Shown: positions 49,191 through 57,873, counted from the stretch's first letter. The stretch: DNA of 64,000 nt from Deltaproteobacteria bacterium (GCA_016703535.1 JADJBV010000001.1:5818001-5882000); one strand, 5' to 3'. Numbers and translations: made by a program. Notes: a model not told the origin generated them from the sequence alone.

Positions 49191-49948
49191 TCACCGGACC
49201 ACGCCGGGCCTTCGTTCCCCAACCCGACACGAAGGTGATCGATCGCCCCGGTTGGTTCCAGCTGCTGACGCCGTCGTTCCGTCAAGGTGGCCTCAACGAG
49301 GTCCACTGGGCGATCTTGCCCGAGGATCAGGTGGCGCCGGTGGTGGCGGAGACCATCGCGGACTATCAGCGACACCAGCTGCAGTGGCGGTGGACGGTGG
49401 GGCCCGATAGCGGCCCGAGCGGACTGTCTGCCGAGTTGGCGCGGGTCGGGGGGAGGGTCGTGGAGTTGTCCGGGATGTGGTGCCGCCCGGAGCCGCCGCG
49501 AGCTCCAAGGCGAGGCGTCACGGTGGAGGCCGTCGACCTCAACAATGTTGAACTCTACGTGGCCGTCTTGGCCCAAGGTTGGGGCATGGATCCCGGACCT
49601 CTCCTGGACTACAACCGCCGGATCCTGGCCCACCACCAGGCGGCCCACCCGATGTTCTTGGCCCGCCGGGACGGCACCCCCGCGGCGGTCGCCAACGCGA
49701 CCTGGCTGGACGGCGCGCTCCACCTCCTGGGTGCGGTCGTGTTGCCGGAGCACCGCGGGCACGGCCTCTACCGCGCGCTGATCGACGTCCGTCTGGGGTT
49801 GGCCTGGGAAAAGGGAGTCGGCTTGATCTCGGTGCGGGCGCGACAAGAGAGTTCGGGGCCGATCCTTGAGCGCCGCGGTTTTCGCCGCGCCTTTGGGTAC
49901 CCGAGCTTCCACTTTGCGCCCGCCGCTCAACCCGGCAAGAACTCATAG
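49154..49948 (+). CDS. GNAT-family N-acetyltransferase
   Basis: A 264-residue protein. The C-terminal half has the GNAT fold: the acetyl-CoA pyrophosphate loop VVLPEHRGHGLYRALIDVRL (motif A) and the following strand GLISVRARQES, then ILERRGFRRAFGYP. The N-terminal 120 residues (EVHWAILPEDQVAPVVAETI) are a second, degenerate GNAT-like or partner domain. The substrate cannot be predicted. It begins inside the metalloprotease gene with a TAGCCT box 7 bases upstream. Its 3' end overlaps the convergent pyrophosphatase-like gene by 22 bp. Confidence 0.85.
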   Translation: MDPSPSELYSALITGPRRAFVPQPDTKVIDRPGWFQLLTPSFRQGGLNEVHWAILPEDQVAPVVAETIADYQRHQLQWRWTVGPDSGPSGLSAELARVGGRVVELSGMWCRPEPPRAPRRGVTVEAVDLNNVELYVAVLAQGWGMDPGPLLDYNRRILAHHQAAHPMFLARRDGTPAAVANATWLDGALHLLGAVVLPEHRGHGLYRALIDVRLGLAWEKGVGLISVRARQESSGPILERRGFRRAFGYPSFHFAPAAQPGKNS

Positions 49949-50370
49949 GAGGCGACATACGTCGCGCCGCGGCGACCCCGAGCCAGGTTCAAGGCCCGCT
50001 TGAGCACGGCATATACTAAAAAGAACGTTCGAAGCTGGGCCCGCTGGACTCCGGTGATCGGTGCTCCGGACAAGACCAGCTTCGGATCGTCCTGGCCGTC
50101 GTCGACGAAGTGGACCGTGGCCCGATGTTCCGCCGAGGTCCGAGTTCCCACCGTGAGCCGAGCCCCCAACACGATTGCGTCGAGCGGATCACCGTCACCG
50201 CTGACGGTGCCGTCGACCCGGCCATAGTTGAAGGGGCAAGGCACCGGCGAGATGAAGTCGATCTGGCCATTGGCCTTGCGCTTCACCACCCCGAAACGGG
50301 GCGTCTCGATCACCACCTCGAACACCGGCCGCACTGGCGGGACTATCACCCAGGCCGGGTCCGGGCTCAA
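49927..50370 (-). CDS. Family I inorganic pyrophosphatase-like protein
   Basis: A 147-residue protein, shorter than typical bacterial PPases (about 175). The substrate-site region is recognisable: FGVVKRKANGQIDFI, PCPFNYGRVDGTVSGDGDPL, then DAIVLG. DGDPLD matches the family signature for metal and pyrophosphate binding. The C-terminal segment is short and ends in a motif-poor stretch. The ATG overlaps the stop of the upstream lipoprotein gene (ATGA), so it is likely translated by coupling. The enzyme would hydrolyse PPi in the cytosol; a divergent paralog with another phosphate substrate is possible. Confidence 0.8.
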   Translation of the reverse strand: MSPDPAWVIVPPVRPVFEVVIETPRFGVVKRKANGQIDFISPVPCPFNYGRVDGTVSGDGDPLDAIVLGARLTVGTRTSAEHRATVHFVDDGQDDPKLVLSGAPITGVQRAQLRTFFLVYAVLKRALNLARGRRGATYVASYEFLPG

Positions 50371-51050
50371 CGATCACAAGAGGACACGACCTTCACGTCG
50401 TGGCCTTCGATCGACTGGGGCCCGCGCAAGCCGACGTTCACCAGCCGCACCCGGTGGCCCTTGATGGTCACCTTGCCAGCCAAGATGGAGCGATCTTCTT
50501 CGGCGCAGTCCCAGGCCGAGGCGCCCACCAAGGTCACGTCGTGGCCTTCGATCACCACCGGCCCGGTGTAGATACCGGGCTCGAGGTAGTAGACCACCCG
50601 GTGACCTTTGAGTTCGATCGGCGCGCCGTCGTTGGGCAACGGTCGATCTTCGGTGCGATCCGGGGCTTGTCTCCGAGCCACCCGGAGCTCCAAGCGGCCC
50701 GGACCGATCGCCAGCGCGACCTCGACCACCTCACCCGGCTGAACCGCTTCGATGGTCAAGGTGCCCTTGAGGCCTTCGACGGCGATGCTCAGCTCCAGCT
50801 CCCCGCTGGGGAGATCTTGGATGGCGAAGCTCCCGTCTCGGCCGACCCGAATGTCCCGGAGCTCCCCGTTGACCTCCAGCTCGAGGCGTCCCGAAGGCCG
50901 GCCCGATCCGTCGGAGTCGGAGTCATCGTCGTCGGCCACCACCAGGGCCTGCCGGAGGGTGGCGTCTTCGATGGTGCCGAGGACCACCGGGGAGGCATCG
51001 CCGCAGGCCCAGAGCAGGCCGACGCTGAGGAGAGGGAGGGTTCGTTTCAT
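50367..51050 (-). CDS. Lipoprotein with repeated GH(R/D)V strands (beta-helix-like)
   Basis: A 227-residue protein from the ATG at 51050 with lipobox LLWAC. A short acidic run (DDDDSDSDGSG) is followed by a beta-rich domain. The C-terminal 90 residues contain four copies of a strand with [K/E]GH[R/D]V: ELKGHRVVYY, VIEGHDVTLVG, TIKGHRVRLVN and SIEGHDVKVVS. This suggests a small right-handed beta-helix of the DUF3060 type. The gene stop overlaps the pyrophosphatase-like start by 4 bp. Function unknown. Confidence 0.72.
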   Translation of the reverse strand: MKRTLPLLSVGLLWACGDASPVVLGTIEDATLRQALVVADDDDSDSDGSGRPSGRLELEVNGELRDIRVGRDGSFAIQDLPSGELELSIAVEGLKGTLTIEAVQPGEVVEVALAIGPGRLELRVARRQAPDRTEDRPLPNDGAPIELKGHRVVYYLEPGIYTGPVVIEGHDVTLVGASAWDCAEEDRSILAGKVTIKGHRVRLVNVGLRGPQSIEGHDVKVVSSCDR

Positions 51051-51262
51051 GCCCGGGCCGTGAGCAAGTGACGTGCCGCTGGCCGGGTTGGGGTGCGGTC
51101 GGCGATTTCCGGTCCGACCCCGGAGCCCAACGGTTCCTCCGGAGCCGATCGGCTCCCAGCCCCACCGCAGGGAAGGCCGGACCACCCGCGCGAAGGCTCA
51201 ACCGTCCGCCCCGGTTCGGATGAGCAACCCTGGTCTTCCACCGCCCTTGGCTTCGGATCAGT

Positions 51263-52486
51263 ATGGCGCCGATGACCGCGCCTGTGCCTCCGCCTCGACC
51301 AACGGTCCCGGGTCCTCCTGAGCCGCCCCCGACCTTGAGCGTCACCGCCGATCTGGAGTCCAGCCCCGAGCCGTTGGCCACCGCCATGTTCTTCACCCTG
51401 TTCATGGGTTCTCTGGCGTCGCTCTTCTACTTGTTCTCGGGCTTCGTCACCGACCTGATCTTGGCCCTGTTGTTGTCGGCCCTGGCGGTCGATCGTTACC
51501 GCGGGATCTTGAGCAAGGTGGGCGGGCGCACCTGGCTGGCCTCGGCCCTCACCTGCGGGATGATCGTGGTGGTGATCGCCATCCCGATCACCTTGTTGAT
51601 CACCAGCCTCTCGACGGAGGCGGCCCACGCCTTCGACGCCACTCGCCGCACCATGACCGCCGAACAGGTTCAGGAGTTCCTCTTCGGCGGTCACCCGGTG
51701 GCGATCACCATGCGCAAGCTGAGCACCACCCTTGGCCTCGACTTCACGCCGACCACCGTCAAGGACTTCATCACCAAGGTGGGCGGCACAGTGGCCTCCT
51801 TCATCTACGAGCAGGTCAACACCATCCTCTCCAACGTGCTGCGGGCGGTCTTCCACTTCGCGATGATCATGGTGGCGGTCTTTTACCTCCTCATCGACGG
51901 CGCCCGCCTGAAGCGTTTCCTTTTCCGTTTGTCGCCCCTCCCCTCGCGGGAGGAGGAGCTGTTGGCCACCAAGTTCAGCGACGTCGGCCGCGCCATCTTG
52001 GTCGGGAACGGCGTGGGCAGCGTGCTTCAAGGCACCTTCGGCGGCCTGATGATGTGGGCCTTTGGCCTGTCCTCACCGGTGTTGTGGGGCACGGTGATGA
52101 GCATCTTCGCCTTTCTGCCGCTGATCGGGATCAGCGTGGTCACCATCCCCTCGGCGCTCTACCTGCTGATCATCGGTCGTACGGGCGCCGCCATCGCCTT
52201 CTTCGTCATCTGCTCGACGGTCAGCCTGCTGATCGAAAACGTGCTCAAGACCAAGCTGATCGGCTCTCACATGCAGATGCACGACCTGTTGATATTCTTG
52301 AGCTTGATCGTTGGGATCACTACCTTTGGGGTGATCGGGATCCTTTACGGACCACTCCTGGTGACCTTGTTCCTGACCTTGGCCGAACTGTACGAAGCCC
52401 ACTACCGGCGCCGCTTTGCAACCCACCTTGCAAACGTCGCCGGCGTCGCCGAGTCGATCGCCGATCGCCCGCCGCCCCAATCTTGA
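51263..52486 (+). CDS. AI-2E / PerM-family transporter
   Basis: A 407-residue membrane protein. A Pro-rich N-terminus (residues 1-35) precedes the family layout. Helices are seen at FFTLFMGSLASLFYLFSGF, LILALLLSALAVD, CGMIVVVIAIPITLLI, FHFAMIMVAVFYLLIDG, and a C-terminal bundle (AFLPLIGISVVTIPSALYLL, AIAFFVICSTVSLLIEN, LLIFLSLIVGITTFGVIGIL). The soluble loop (about 130-200) is normal for the family. Members export autoinducer-2 or act as Na+/H+ exchangers; which applies is unknown. It converges on the PEGA gene with 4 bp between stops. Confidence 0.92.
   Translation: MAPMTAPVPPPRPTVPGPPEPPPTLSVTADLESSPEPLATAMFFTLFMGSLASLFYLFSGFVTDLILALLLSALAVDRYRGILSKVGGRTWLASALTCGMIVVVIAIPITLLITSLSTEAAHAFDATRRTMTAEQVQEFLFGGHPVAITMRKLSTTLGLDFTPTTVKDFITKVGGTVASFIYEQVNTILSNVLRAVFHFAMIMVAVFYLLIDGARLKRFLFRLSPLPSREEELLATKFSDVGRAILVGNGVGSVLQGTFGGLMMWAFGLSSPVLWGTVMSIFAFLPLIGISVVTIPSALYLLIIGRTGAAIAFFVICSTVSLLIENVLKTKLIGSHMQMHDLLIFLSLIVGITTFGVIGILYGPLLVTLFLTLAELYEAHYRRRFATHLANVAGVAESIADRPPPQS
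52418..52431. repeat. One-mismatch copy of the GCAAG-N4-CTTGC palindrome
   Basis: GCAACCCACCTTGC in the PerM gene, flanked by TTT and AAA. One arm position differs from the consensus. Confidence 0.35.
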
Positions 52487-52490
52487 GCGA

Positions 52491-53708
52491 TCAGCGACAG
52501 GCGCTGGCGAGTTGGCCCTCGACCCAAGCCCGATCACCGGCCTGGGGCCGCAGCGCCAGGTAACGTCGCAGCGCCGGGCAGGCTCGATCCGGGGCCTCGC
52601 GCCGCAGCTCCAAGGAGGCGAGGCTCCGCCAACAGTCCCAGGCCTCCGGGCGTAGCGCCAAGCAGGCCCCCAGCTCAGCCGAGGCCCGGTCGAGGTGGCC
52701 CCCCAAGACGGCCCGTTCGGCCTCGACCCGATGGCAGATGGCCACCTCGGCGGCCCGCCGTCGCGGCAGTTCGGTCCGGGCCTCCTCCAGGGCCTGGTCC
52801 AGCGGCACCAGCATCCGCGTCAAGTCGTTGAGTTGGGCCCGAACGATGGTGACCCGATCGAGCTGCAACTCGACCGACAACGAATAGGCCTGATCGGTCA
52901 CCGGATCCCGCAGCAGGATGGGCCCCGATCCCAACGGCACCTTGAGGTGAGCGAGGGGTGTGGTCCCGACCAGCTCGCCCGACACATACACTTCAGCCTC
53001 GGGTTTGGTGGACAAGGTCAGGTAACCGCTCCGAGGTTGGCCGGTGACACAAGACTCGAAGGGCGCCGGGTCAGCGTAGCGGATCAAGATCTCCCGGCGC
53101 AGCACCTCCAGCCGCTCGGGATCGGCGCTGGCGGCGGCGCTCTCCTGGCGGAGCCACCGTACCCAAGCCGGATCCAGATCCGGAGCCACCCAAAGCAGCC
53201 GCTCCAGCTCCTCGACACGGACGGGAAGTGATCGCAACGCCCGCCACCCCTCGGCCCGCAGGCGCTCCATGGTCGCCGCCGAATAGGGCGCAAAAGAGCC
53301 CAGGCCGATCAGCGGATCAAAGACCCGGGTCGACTGTCCCCGGGCCACCGCCAAGCGGCGCAGCTCCCCCAAGGTCGCGGGCGCCGGCGCGTTGGGCAAG
53401 GCCGGGCGGATCCCCAGGGCTTCTCGAAAGGTGTCGTCGGCGCTCAAGCTCGTGAAGCAGTGGGCGAGGGACTGATCGAGCCCGGTGACCGCCGCCTCCC
53501 GGAGCGCGCAATCGCCACAAGCCGCGAAGAACTCCAGATAGGCTCGTTCGGCCCGTTCACAAGATTGGGCGCTGGCGAGGTATTCGGCCATCGCCAGACG
53601 CAAAACGTCGCTGGGCGCGTTGCGGAGGGCCACCTCGAGGGCCGCCCCCACCGGATCGACGGTCGTCGGGCCAGTGAAGAGGAGCAACAACAGGCCGGCG
53701 GTCGACAC
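52491..53708 (-). CDS. PEGA-domain and TPR-like exported protein
   Basis: A 405-residue protein from the GTG at 53708, which gives a plausible leader (MSTAGLLLLLFTGPTTVDPVGA). The frame is open upstream but low-complexity. Residues about 230-310 hold a PEGA domain (GYLTLSTKPEAEVYVSGEL, then GTTPLAHLKVPLGSGPILLR), a surface-layer-like beta module. The C-terminal 100 residues are TPR-like (LGACLALRPEAWDCWRSLAS; ACPALRRYLALRPQAGD). Several Cys in the N-terminal half may form disulfides. TATATT lies 7 bases before the GTG, suggesting its own leaderless promoter, although it also lies 52 bp after an outer-membrane protein gene on the same strand. Confidence 0.75.
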   Translation of the reverse strand: MSTAGLLLLLFTGPTTVDPVGAALEVALRNAPSDVLRLAMAEYLASAQSCERAERAYLEFFAACGDCALREAAVTGLDQSLAHCFTSLSADDTFREALGIRPALPNAPAPATLGELRRLAVARGQSTRVFDPLIGLGSFAPYSAATMERLRAEGWRALRSLPVRVEELERLLWVAPDLDPAWVRWLRQESAAASADPERLEVLRREILIRYADPAPFESCVTGQPRSGYLTLSTKPEAEVYVSGELVGTTPLAHLKVPLGSGPILLRDPVTDQAYSLSVELQLDRVTIVRAQLNDLTRMLVPLDQALEEARTELPRRRAAEVAICHRVEAERAVLGGHLDRASAELGACLALRPEAWDCWRSLASLELRREAPDRACPALRRYLALRPQAGDRAWVEGQLASACR

Positions 53709-53715
53709 GCCACTG

Positions 53716-53721
53716 AATATA
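53716..53721 (-). promoter_or_regulatory. TANNNT -10 box, leaderless spacing (PEGA gene)
   Basis: TATATT, then 7 bases, then GTG on the minus strand. Confidence 0.45.
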
Positions 53722-53760
53722 CGGGATCCGGAGGCCCCCGATCCACCACCGGTCAGGAAC

Positions 53761-54288
53761 TTAGAAGAAGTAGGCCACGCCGAGGTTGCCGACCAAACGA
53801 CCGCCGAGCCCGAACTGGAACCCGCCGTCGCCGACCGAAAGCCCAATCCCCAAGCCCGCCATCAGCGCGACGTTTTGCACGATAAAGGCCCGGATCTGGG
53901 CTCCAAACTCGAACAAAACGCGGATCTGGCCATCACCCGGGCCGGGATCCAGGTAGTTCAGCCCAATGCCGCCACCGAGGGAAAAGTCGGCGTTTCGAGT
54001 CCGATGCAGGGCGTAGAAGCCGCTGAGGCCGATGCCAAAGTTGGTGTCGCGGTTCTCGACCAACGCGAGGGAGAGCCCGCCACCAAAGCGGAAGTTGCCG
54101 AGGTCATACACCAACCCCGCCGAGCCCCCCGTGCCGTTCGGAACTACGAAGGAGGCCTCGATCTGGGCCCCCAGACCCCGGGCGCCCCCACCCGAGTCGG
54201 TGGTCACCGAGCTGTCGCCCTCCTGCGCATAGGCCGGCGAGGCCAGCGCCAAAAAACAGAGCAGTCCAAATCCAGAGATCGTTCTCAT
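53761..54288 (-). CDS. Outer-membrane beta-barrel protein
   Basis: A 175-residue protein from the ATG at 54288 with signal peptide GLLCFLALASPAYAQ. Alternating strands (FRFGGGLSLALVENRD; FGIGLSGFYAL; ADFSLGGGIGLNYL; FQFGLGGRLVGNLGVAYFF) end in Phe-Phe, typical of an 8-strand barrel inserted by BAM. It starts 2 bp after the guaA stop on the same strand, so it is probably transcribed with guaA. No link to purine metabolism is evident. Confidence 0.8.
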   Translation of the reverse strand: MRTISGFGLLCFLALASPAYAQEGDSSVTTDSGGGARGLGAQIEASFVVPNGTGGSAGLVYDLGNFRFGGGLSLALVENRDTNFGIGLSGFYALHRTRNADFSLGGGIGLNYLDPGPGDGQIRVLFEFGAQIRAFIVQNVALMAGLGIGLSVGDGGFQFGLGGRLVGNLGVAYFF

Positions 54289-54290
54289 GT

Positions 54291-55850
54291 TCACTCCCAC
54301 TCGATGGTGGCCGGTGGCTTCGACGAGATGTCGTAGACGACTCGGTTGATGCCCCGCACCTCGTTGATGATCCGGTTCGACATGCGCCCCAACACCTCGT
54401 AGGGGATCGGCGACCAATCGGCGGTCATGCCGTCGATCGAGGACACCGCTCGGATGGCGCAGGTGAACTCGTAGGTTCGGGCGTCGCCCATCACGCCCAC
54501 CGAACGCACGGGCAACAACACCGCAAAACTCTGCCAGATGGCGTCGTAGAGCCCGGCCCGCCGGATCTCCTCCAGCACGATCCGATCGGCGGCCCGCAGG
54601 AGCTCGAGCTTGTCGGAGGTGACCTCACCCAACACCCGGATCGCCAAACCGGGACCCGGGAAGGGTTGTCGACCGACGACGTCGTTGGGCAGGCCCAGCT
54701 CTTCGCCCAAGATCCGGACCTCGTCCTTGAACAACTCCCTGAGCGGCTCGATCAACTTGAGGTGCATGCGTTCGGGGAGCCCGCCGACGTTGTGGTGGCT
54801 CTTGATGGTGGCGCTCGGGCCTTTGAAGGACACCGACTCGATCACGTCCGGGTACAAGGTGCCCTGAGCCAACCACTTGGCCGAAGCGCCGGCCTCCTTG
54901 GCGGCGGCCTCGAAGACCTCGATGAACACTCGGCCGATGATCTTCCGCTTCTGCTCGGGATCGGTGACGCCGGCCAAGGCGCTGAGGAACTGTTCGCTGG
55001 CGTCGACGTAACGAAGATCCATGCCGAGCCGATCCCGGAAGATGGTCTGAACCTGCTCGGCCTCACCGGCCCGCAACACGCCGTTGTTCACGAAGACCGG
55101 GATCAGCTGCGCGCCGATGGCCTTGAACAACAAGGCCGCGGTCACCGACGAGTCGACGCCGCCGGAGAGCCCGCAGATCACTTGATCGCTACCGACCTGA
55201 GCCCGGACCTTCTCGATCTCCCGCTCGATGAAGCCGCCCATGGTCCAGCCCGGGCTCAGCTTGGCGATGCGGAAGAGGAAGTTGGCCAAGATCTCGTTGC
55301 CCCGGGGCGTGTGCACGACCTCGGGGTGAAACTGGATGCCGTAGATCTTGCGCTGAGGATCGGCGACCACCGCGTACGGACAGGTCGCGGATCGCCCGAT
55401 CACCTTGAAGCCCTCGGGCAAGCGCTCCACCTGATCGCCGTGGCTCATCCAGACTTCGATCGGGTCGTGGGCCTCGAAGCCGAAGAGCAGGCTGTCGTCG
55501 GGATCGTGCTGGACCTCGGCCCTTCCGTACTCCCGGTGATCGGCGGGGACCACGCGACCGCCCAAGAGGTGGCTGGTCAGCTGCATCCCGTAACAAATGC
55601 CAAGGATCGGAACGCCCAGCTCGAACAAGGCCGGGTCGACCGACGGTGAGCCAACTTCGTGCACGCTGGAGGGTCCCCCCGAGAGCACGATCGCCTTGGG
55701 GGCGAAGGCCCGGATGTCGGCCAAGCTCTTGGTACAAGGCCAAATTTCCGAGTAGACCCGCTGCTCCCGGATCCGGCGCGCGATCAATTGAGTATATTGG
55801 GAGCCGAAGTCGAGCACCAAGACCCGGTCGAGGGCGGTGAGGTTGGTCAC
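54291..55850 (-). CDS. guaA: GMP synthase (glutamine-hydrolysing)
   Basis: A 519-residue protein with a GTG start. The N-terminal class I glutamine amidotransferase has catalytic C86 (GICYGMQL), H175 and E177 (GIQFHPEV). The ATP-pyrophosphatase module has the P-loop SGGVDSS (229-235). The C-terminal dimerisation domain ends TIEWE, typical of the family. It converts XMP, ATP and glutamine to GMP in the cytosol. A divergent small acidic protein gene begins 66 bp upstream. An outer-membrane protein gene follows after 2 bp. Confidence 0.98.
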   Translation of the reverse strand: MTNLTALDRVLVLDFGSQYTQLIARRIREQRVYSEIWPCTKSLADIRAFAPKAIVLSGGPSSVHEVGSPSVDPALFELGVPILGICYGMQLTSHLLGGRVVPADHREYGRAEVQHDPDDSLLFGFEAHDPIEVWMSHGDQVERLPEGFKVIGRSATCPYAVVADPQRKIYGIQFHPEVVHTPRGNEILANFLFRIAKLSPGWTMGGFIEREIEKVRAQVGSDQVICGLSGGVDSSVTAALLFKAIGAQLIPVFVNNGVLRAGEAEQVQTIFRDRLGMDLRYVDASEQFLSALAGVTDPEQKRKIIGRVFIEVFEAAAKEAGASAKWLAQGTLYPDVIESVSFKGPSATIKSHHNVGGLPERMHLKLIEPLRELFKDEVRILGEELGLPNDVVGRQPFPGPGLAIRVLGEVTSDKLELLRAADRIVLEEIRRAGLYDAIWQSFAVLLPVRSVGVMGDARTYEFTCAIRAVSSIDGMTADWSPIPYEVLGRMSNRIINEVRGINRVVYDISSKPPATIEWE

Positions 55851-55902
55851 GGGCGCGGCTTAACACGCCGGGCGCCCCTTGCCGACCCGGAACCACCGTC
55901 CT

Positions 55903-55908
55903 TAGACT
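55903..55908 (+). promoter_or_regulatory. TANNNT -10 box, leaderless spacing (acidic protein)
   Basis: TAGACT, then 8 bases, then GTG at 55917. TTGCCG 18 bases upstream could be a -35. Confidence 0.4.
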
Positions 55909-55916
55909 TGGGGAGC

Positions 55917-56663
55917 GTGGCAGGCGGAATACCCAGCGGCCTCGGGGCCTTGTTGTCGCGGCTCGGCCTCGGTGGACCCACGGGCCACGAGGTCGGCGTC
56001 GAAGCCAAAGGCCTGAAGGGCAAAGAGGCCGCCGGCGAAAAGCCGGGCCTGGAGAAGGGCACGGTGCTCGGCCCCGATGGGCAAGCGTTGGCCGGCCTGG
56101 GCTACAACCATGAAGATCGCCAGTCCGCCCTCAAGAACCTGACCGAACAGAGCAACGTCAGCCGCTTTTTGGACGCGGTCCACGAACAACACGAAGCGCC
56201 GCGCCTCTTCGCCGAACAAAAGAACGAAACCGGCGAGACCAAAGGCACCAAGACCGAACTCGACGCCAAAGAGCTCGCCAAAGACGGCGACACTCAACTC
56301 CGCAAAGACGAGACCGTCGAAGACAAGAAGGCCGCGGCCCAGCTCGAGACCAAAGAGCAGGAGCAGGTCAAAGAGAAGCACGAGACCAAAGAGGCCGAAC
56401 ACGAGGGTCGGGAACGTCAAAAGGACGAACGCGAAGACGAAGAAAAACACGGCCACGGTTGGGTCCTCGAGGAACACGAAGAGGACACCCCCGAAGGCAA
56501 ACGCACCCTCCGCACCGGCGACACCTTGGGCGATCACCACCGCTGTCACGGCACGATCGAAGACGGCACCCGCTGCCTGCGCAAGCCCACCAAAGGCACG
56601 CCCTACTGCCCGGAACACGGCGCGGTCTGGCAGATCCGAGCCAAACGCATCGAACAGGCCTGA
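55917..56663 (+). CDS. Glu/Lys-rich protein with a C-terminal Cys3His-type zinc motif
   Basis: A 248-residue protein from the GTG at 55917. Residues about 90-190 are a long charged stretch rich in Glu, Lys, Asp and Gln, probably one long helix or coiled coil (KEQEQVKEKHETKEAEHEGR). The last 45 residues contain CHGTIEDGTRCLRKPTKGTP followed by YCPEHG, a C-x10-C-x9-C-x2-H zinc-ribbon-like motif resembling small modules attached to nucleic-acid-related proteins. No signal peptide is visible. It is divergent from guaA. Function unknown. Length and composition suggest a scaffold or binding protein. Confidence 0.65.
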   Translation: MAGGIPSGLGALLSRLGLGGPTGHEVGVEAKGLKGKEAAGEKPGLEKGTVLGPDGQALAGLGYNHEDRQSALKNLTEQSNVSRFLDAVHEQHEAPRLFAEQKNETGETKGTKTELDAKELAKDGDTQLRKDETVEDKKAAAQLETKEQEQVKEKHETKEAEHEGRERQKDEREDEEKHGHGWVLEEHEEDTPEGKRTLRTGDTLGDHHRCHGTIEDGTRCLRKPTKGTPYCPEHGAVWQIRAKRIEQA

Positions 56664-56671
56664 AAGAGGGT

Positions 56672-56696
56672 GTCCCGACGCGCCCGGCGCCGGGAC
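56672..56696. terminator. Candidate bidirectional terminator hairpin
   Basis: GTCCCG / CGGGAC stem with a further GCGC / GCGC inner pairing, between the convergent acidic-protein and glnII genes. No U-tract. Confidence 0.45.
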
Positions 56697-56707
56697 CCGG
56701 GGACAGA

Positions 56708-57727
56708 TCAGAGCAGGCAGACGGTCTCGAGCAGGATCCGAGTCACCTCGTAGGGATCCATGTTGGCCGCCGGCCGACGATCCTCGAAGTAGCCGTAACC
56801 TTGCGCCTGGGTCTGCAGCGGGATCCGGATCGACGAGCCGCGATCGCTCGAGCCCCAACGGAACACGTTGATCGGCGCGGTCTCGTGCAGGCCGGTGAGC
56901 CGTTCGGTGTTGTGCGCCCCGTAGACTTTGATGTGGTCTTCGTGGCGGGCCTTCAGCTTGGGCATGGCCGCTTCGATGATCTGCATGCCGCCAGGCTCAC
57001 GCATGGCCTTGGTGCTGAAGTTGGTGTGGCAACCGGCGCCGTTCCAGTCGCCCTTCACCGGCTTGGGGTGGAGGGTGGCGCTGATCCCGAACTCTTCGCC
57101 CATACGGTAGAGCAACCAGCGGGCGAGCCACAGCTCGTCCGAGACCTCGAGAGGCCCGATGGCGCCGACCTGGAACTCCCACTGGGCGGGCATCACCTCG
57201 GCGTTGGTGCCGACGATGTGGATGCCGGCCCGCATGCAAGCCTCCGAGTGGGCCTCGACCAACTCGCGACCGAACACCTCGTCGCTGCCGACGCCACAGT
57301 AGTAACCGCCCTGGGGGGCGGGGAAGCCGTGGTCAGGCCAACCGAGAGGACGGTTGCCTTCGAAGAGGGTGTACTCCTGCTCGAGGCCGAACCAAGGATC
57401 GAGGGCCTTGGTCTTTTCGGCGACGGCCCGGAGCGGCGCCCGAGTGTTGCTCGGGTGGGGGGTCTTGCCGTCGGAGTTGAAGACCTCACAGAGCACCAGG
57501 TAGTCGCGCCCATCGCCCCGCAGCGGGTTGATGACGGCGCGCACCGGCTTCAGGGCCAGGTCGCTCGACTTGCCCTCTGCCTGGTAGGTGCTGGATCCGT
57601 CGAAGGTCCACTCGGGCAGGCTCTCCAGCCCCTTGAAGTCACCGTCGATGATCTTCGTCTTCGAACGAAGTTTGGCGGTGGGCTTCTGCCCGTCGATCCA
57701 GATGTACTCGGCCTTGTACTTGCGCAT
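56708..57727 (-). CDS. glnII: Glutamine synthetase, type II (eukaryote-like)
   Basis: A 339-residue protein from the ATG at 57727, with a good ribosome-binding site (GAGAGGTGA) upstream. The short GSII form is recognised by KYKAEYIWIDG, LPEWTFDGSSTYQAEG, DPWFGLEQEYTLFE, GTNAEVMPAQWEFQVG and GAGCHTNFSTKAMR, the last two lining the active site. The adenylylation site of type I enzymes is absent. It makes glutamine from glutamate, ammonia and ATP. A sigma-54 promoter (57774-57789) and a divergent GAF-type sigma-54 activator point to nitrogen-responsive control. GSII is found in some bacteria besides eukaryotes, so the presence here is notable but not unique. Confidence 0.97.
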   Translation of the reverse strand: MRKYKAEYIWIDGQKPTAKLRSKTKIIDGDFKGLESLPEWTFDGSSTYQAEGKSSDLALKPVRAVINPLRGDGRDYLVLCEVFNSDGKTPHPSNTRAPLRAVAEKTKALDPWFGLEQEYTLFEGNRPLGWPDHGFPAPQGGYYCGVGSDEVFGRELVEAHSEACMRAGIHIVGTNAEVMPAQWEFQVGAIGPLEVSDELWLARWLLYRMGEEFGISATLHPKPVKGDWNGAGCHTNFSTKAMREPGGMQIIEAAMPKLKARHEDHIKVYGAHNTERLTGLHETAPINVFRWGSSDRGSSIRIPLQTQAQGYGYFEDRRPAANMDPYEVTRILLETVCLL

Positions 57728-57773
57728 CAGACATTCACCTCTCGGGGTCGTAGCTCGACCACGCGGCGGACAT

Positions 57774-57789
57774 AGCACGGCCAATGCCA
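57774..57789 (-). promoter_or_regulatory. Sigma-54 promoter of glnII
   Basis: Minus-strand TGGCATTGGCCGTGCT has the invariant GG-N10-GC spacing and TGGCA / TGC cores of the -24/-12 consensus (TGGCAC-N5-TTGC). The predicted start of transcription is about 35 bases before the glnII ATG. Confidence 0.75.
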
Positions 57790-57832
57790 GCCGGCGCAAC
57801 TCCCCCCAGGCTGGATCTTCACGGTTCCGTTC

Positions 57833-57844
57833 CTACGTTTTTGT
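57833..57844 (+). promoter_or_regulatory. Repeated motif CTACGTTTTTGT, copy 1
   Basis: An identical 12-mer to the copy at 57947-57958. It lies 44 bases upstream of the sigma-54 promoter. Probable activator-binding site. Confidence 0.5.
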
Positions 57845-57854
57845 CCCACTGCTT

Positions 57855-57873
57855 CAAAAATCATCCATTTTTG
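57855..57873. promoter_or_regulatory. Inverted repeat CAAAAAT-N5-ATTTTTG
   Basis: A perfect 7-bp inverted repeat sharing the TTTTTGTATG 10-mer with the copy-2 motif. It lies between the two 12-mers and fits a dimeric activator site. Confidence 0.5.
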
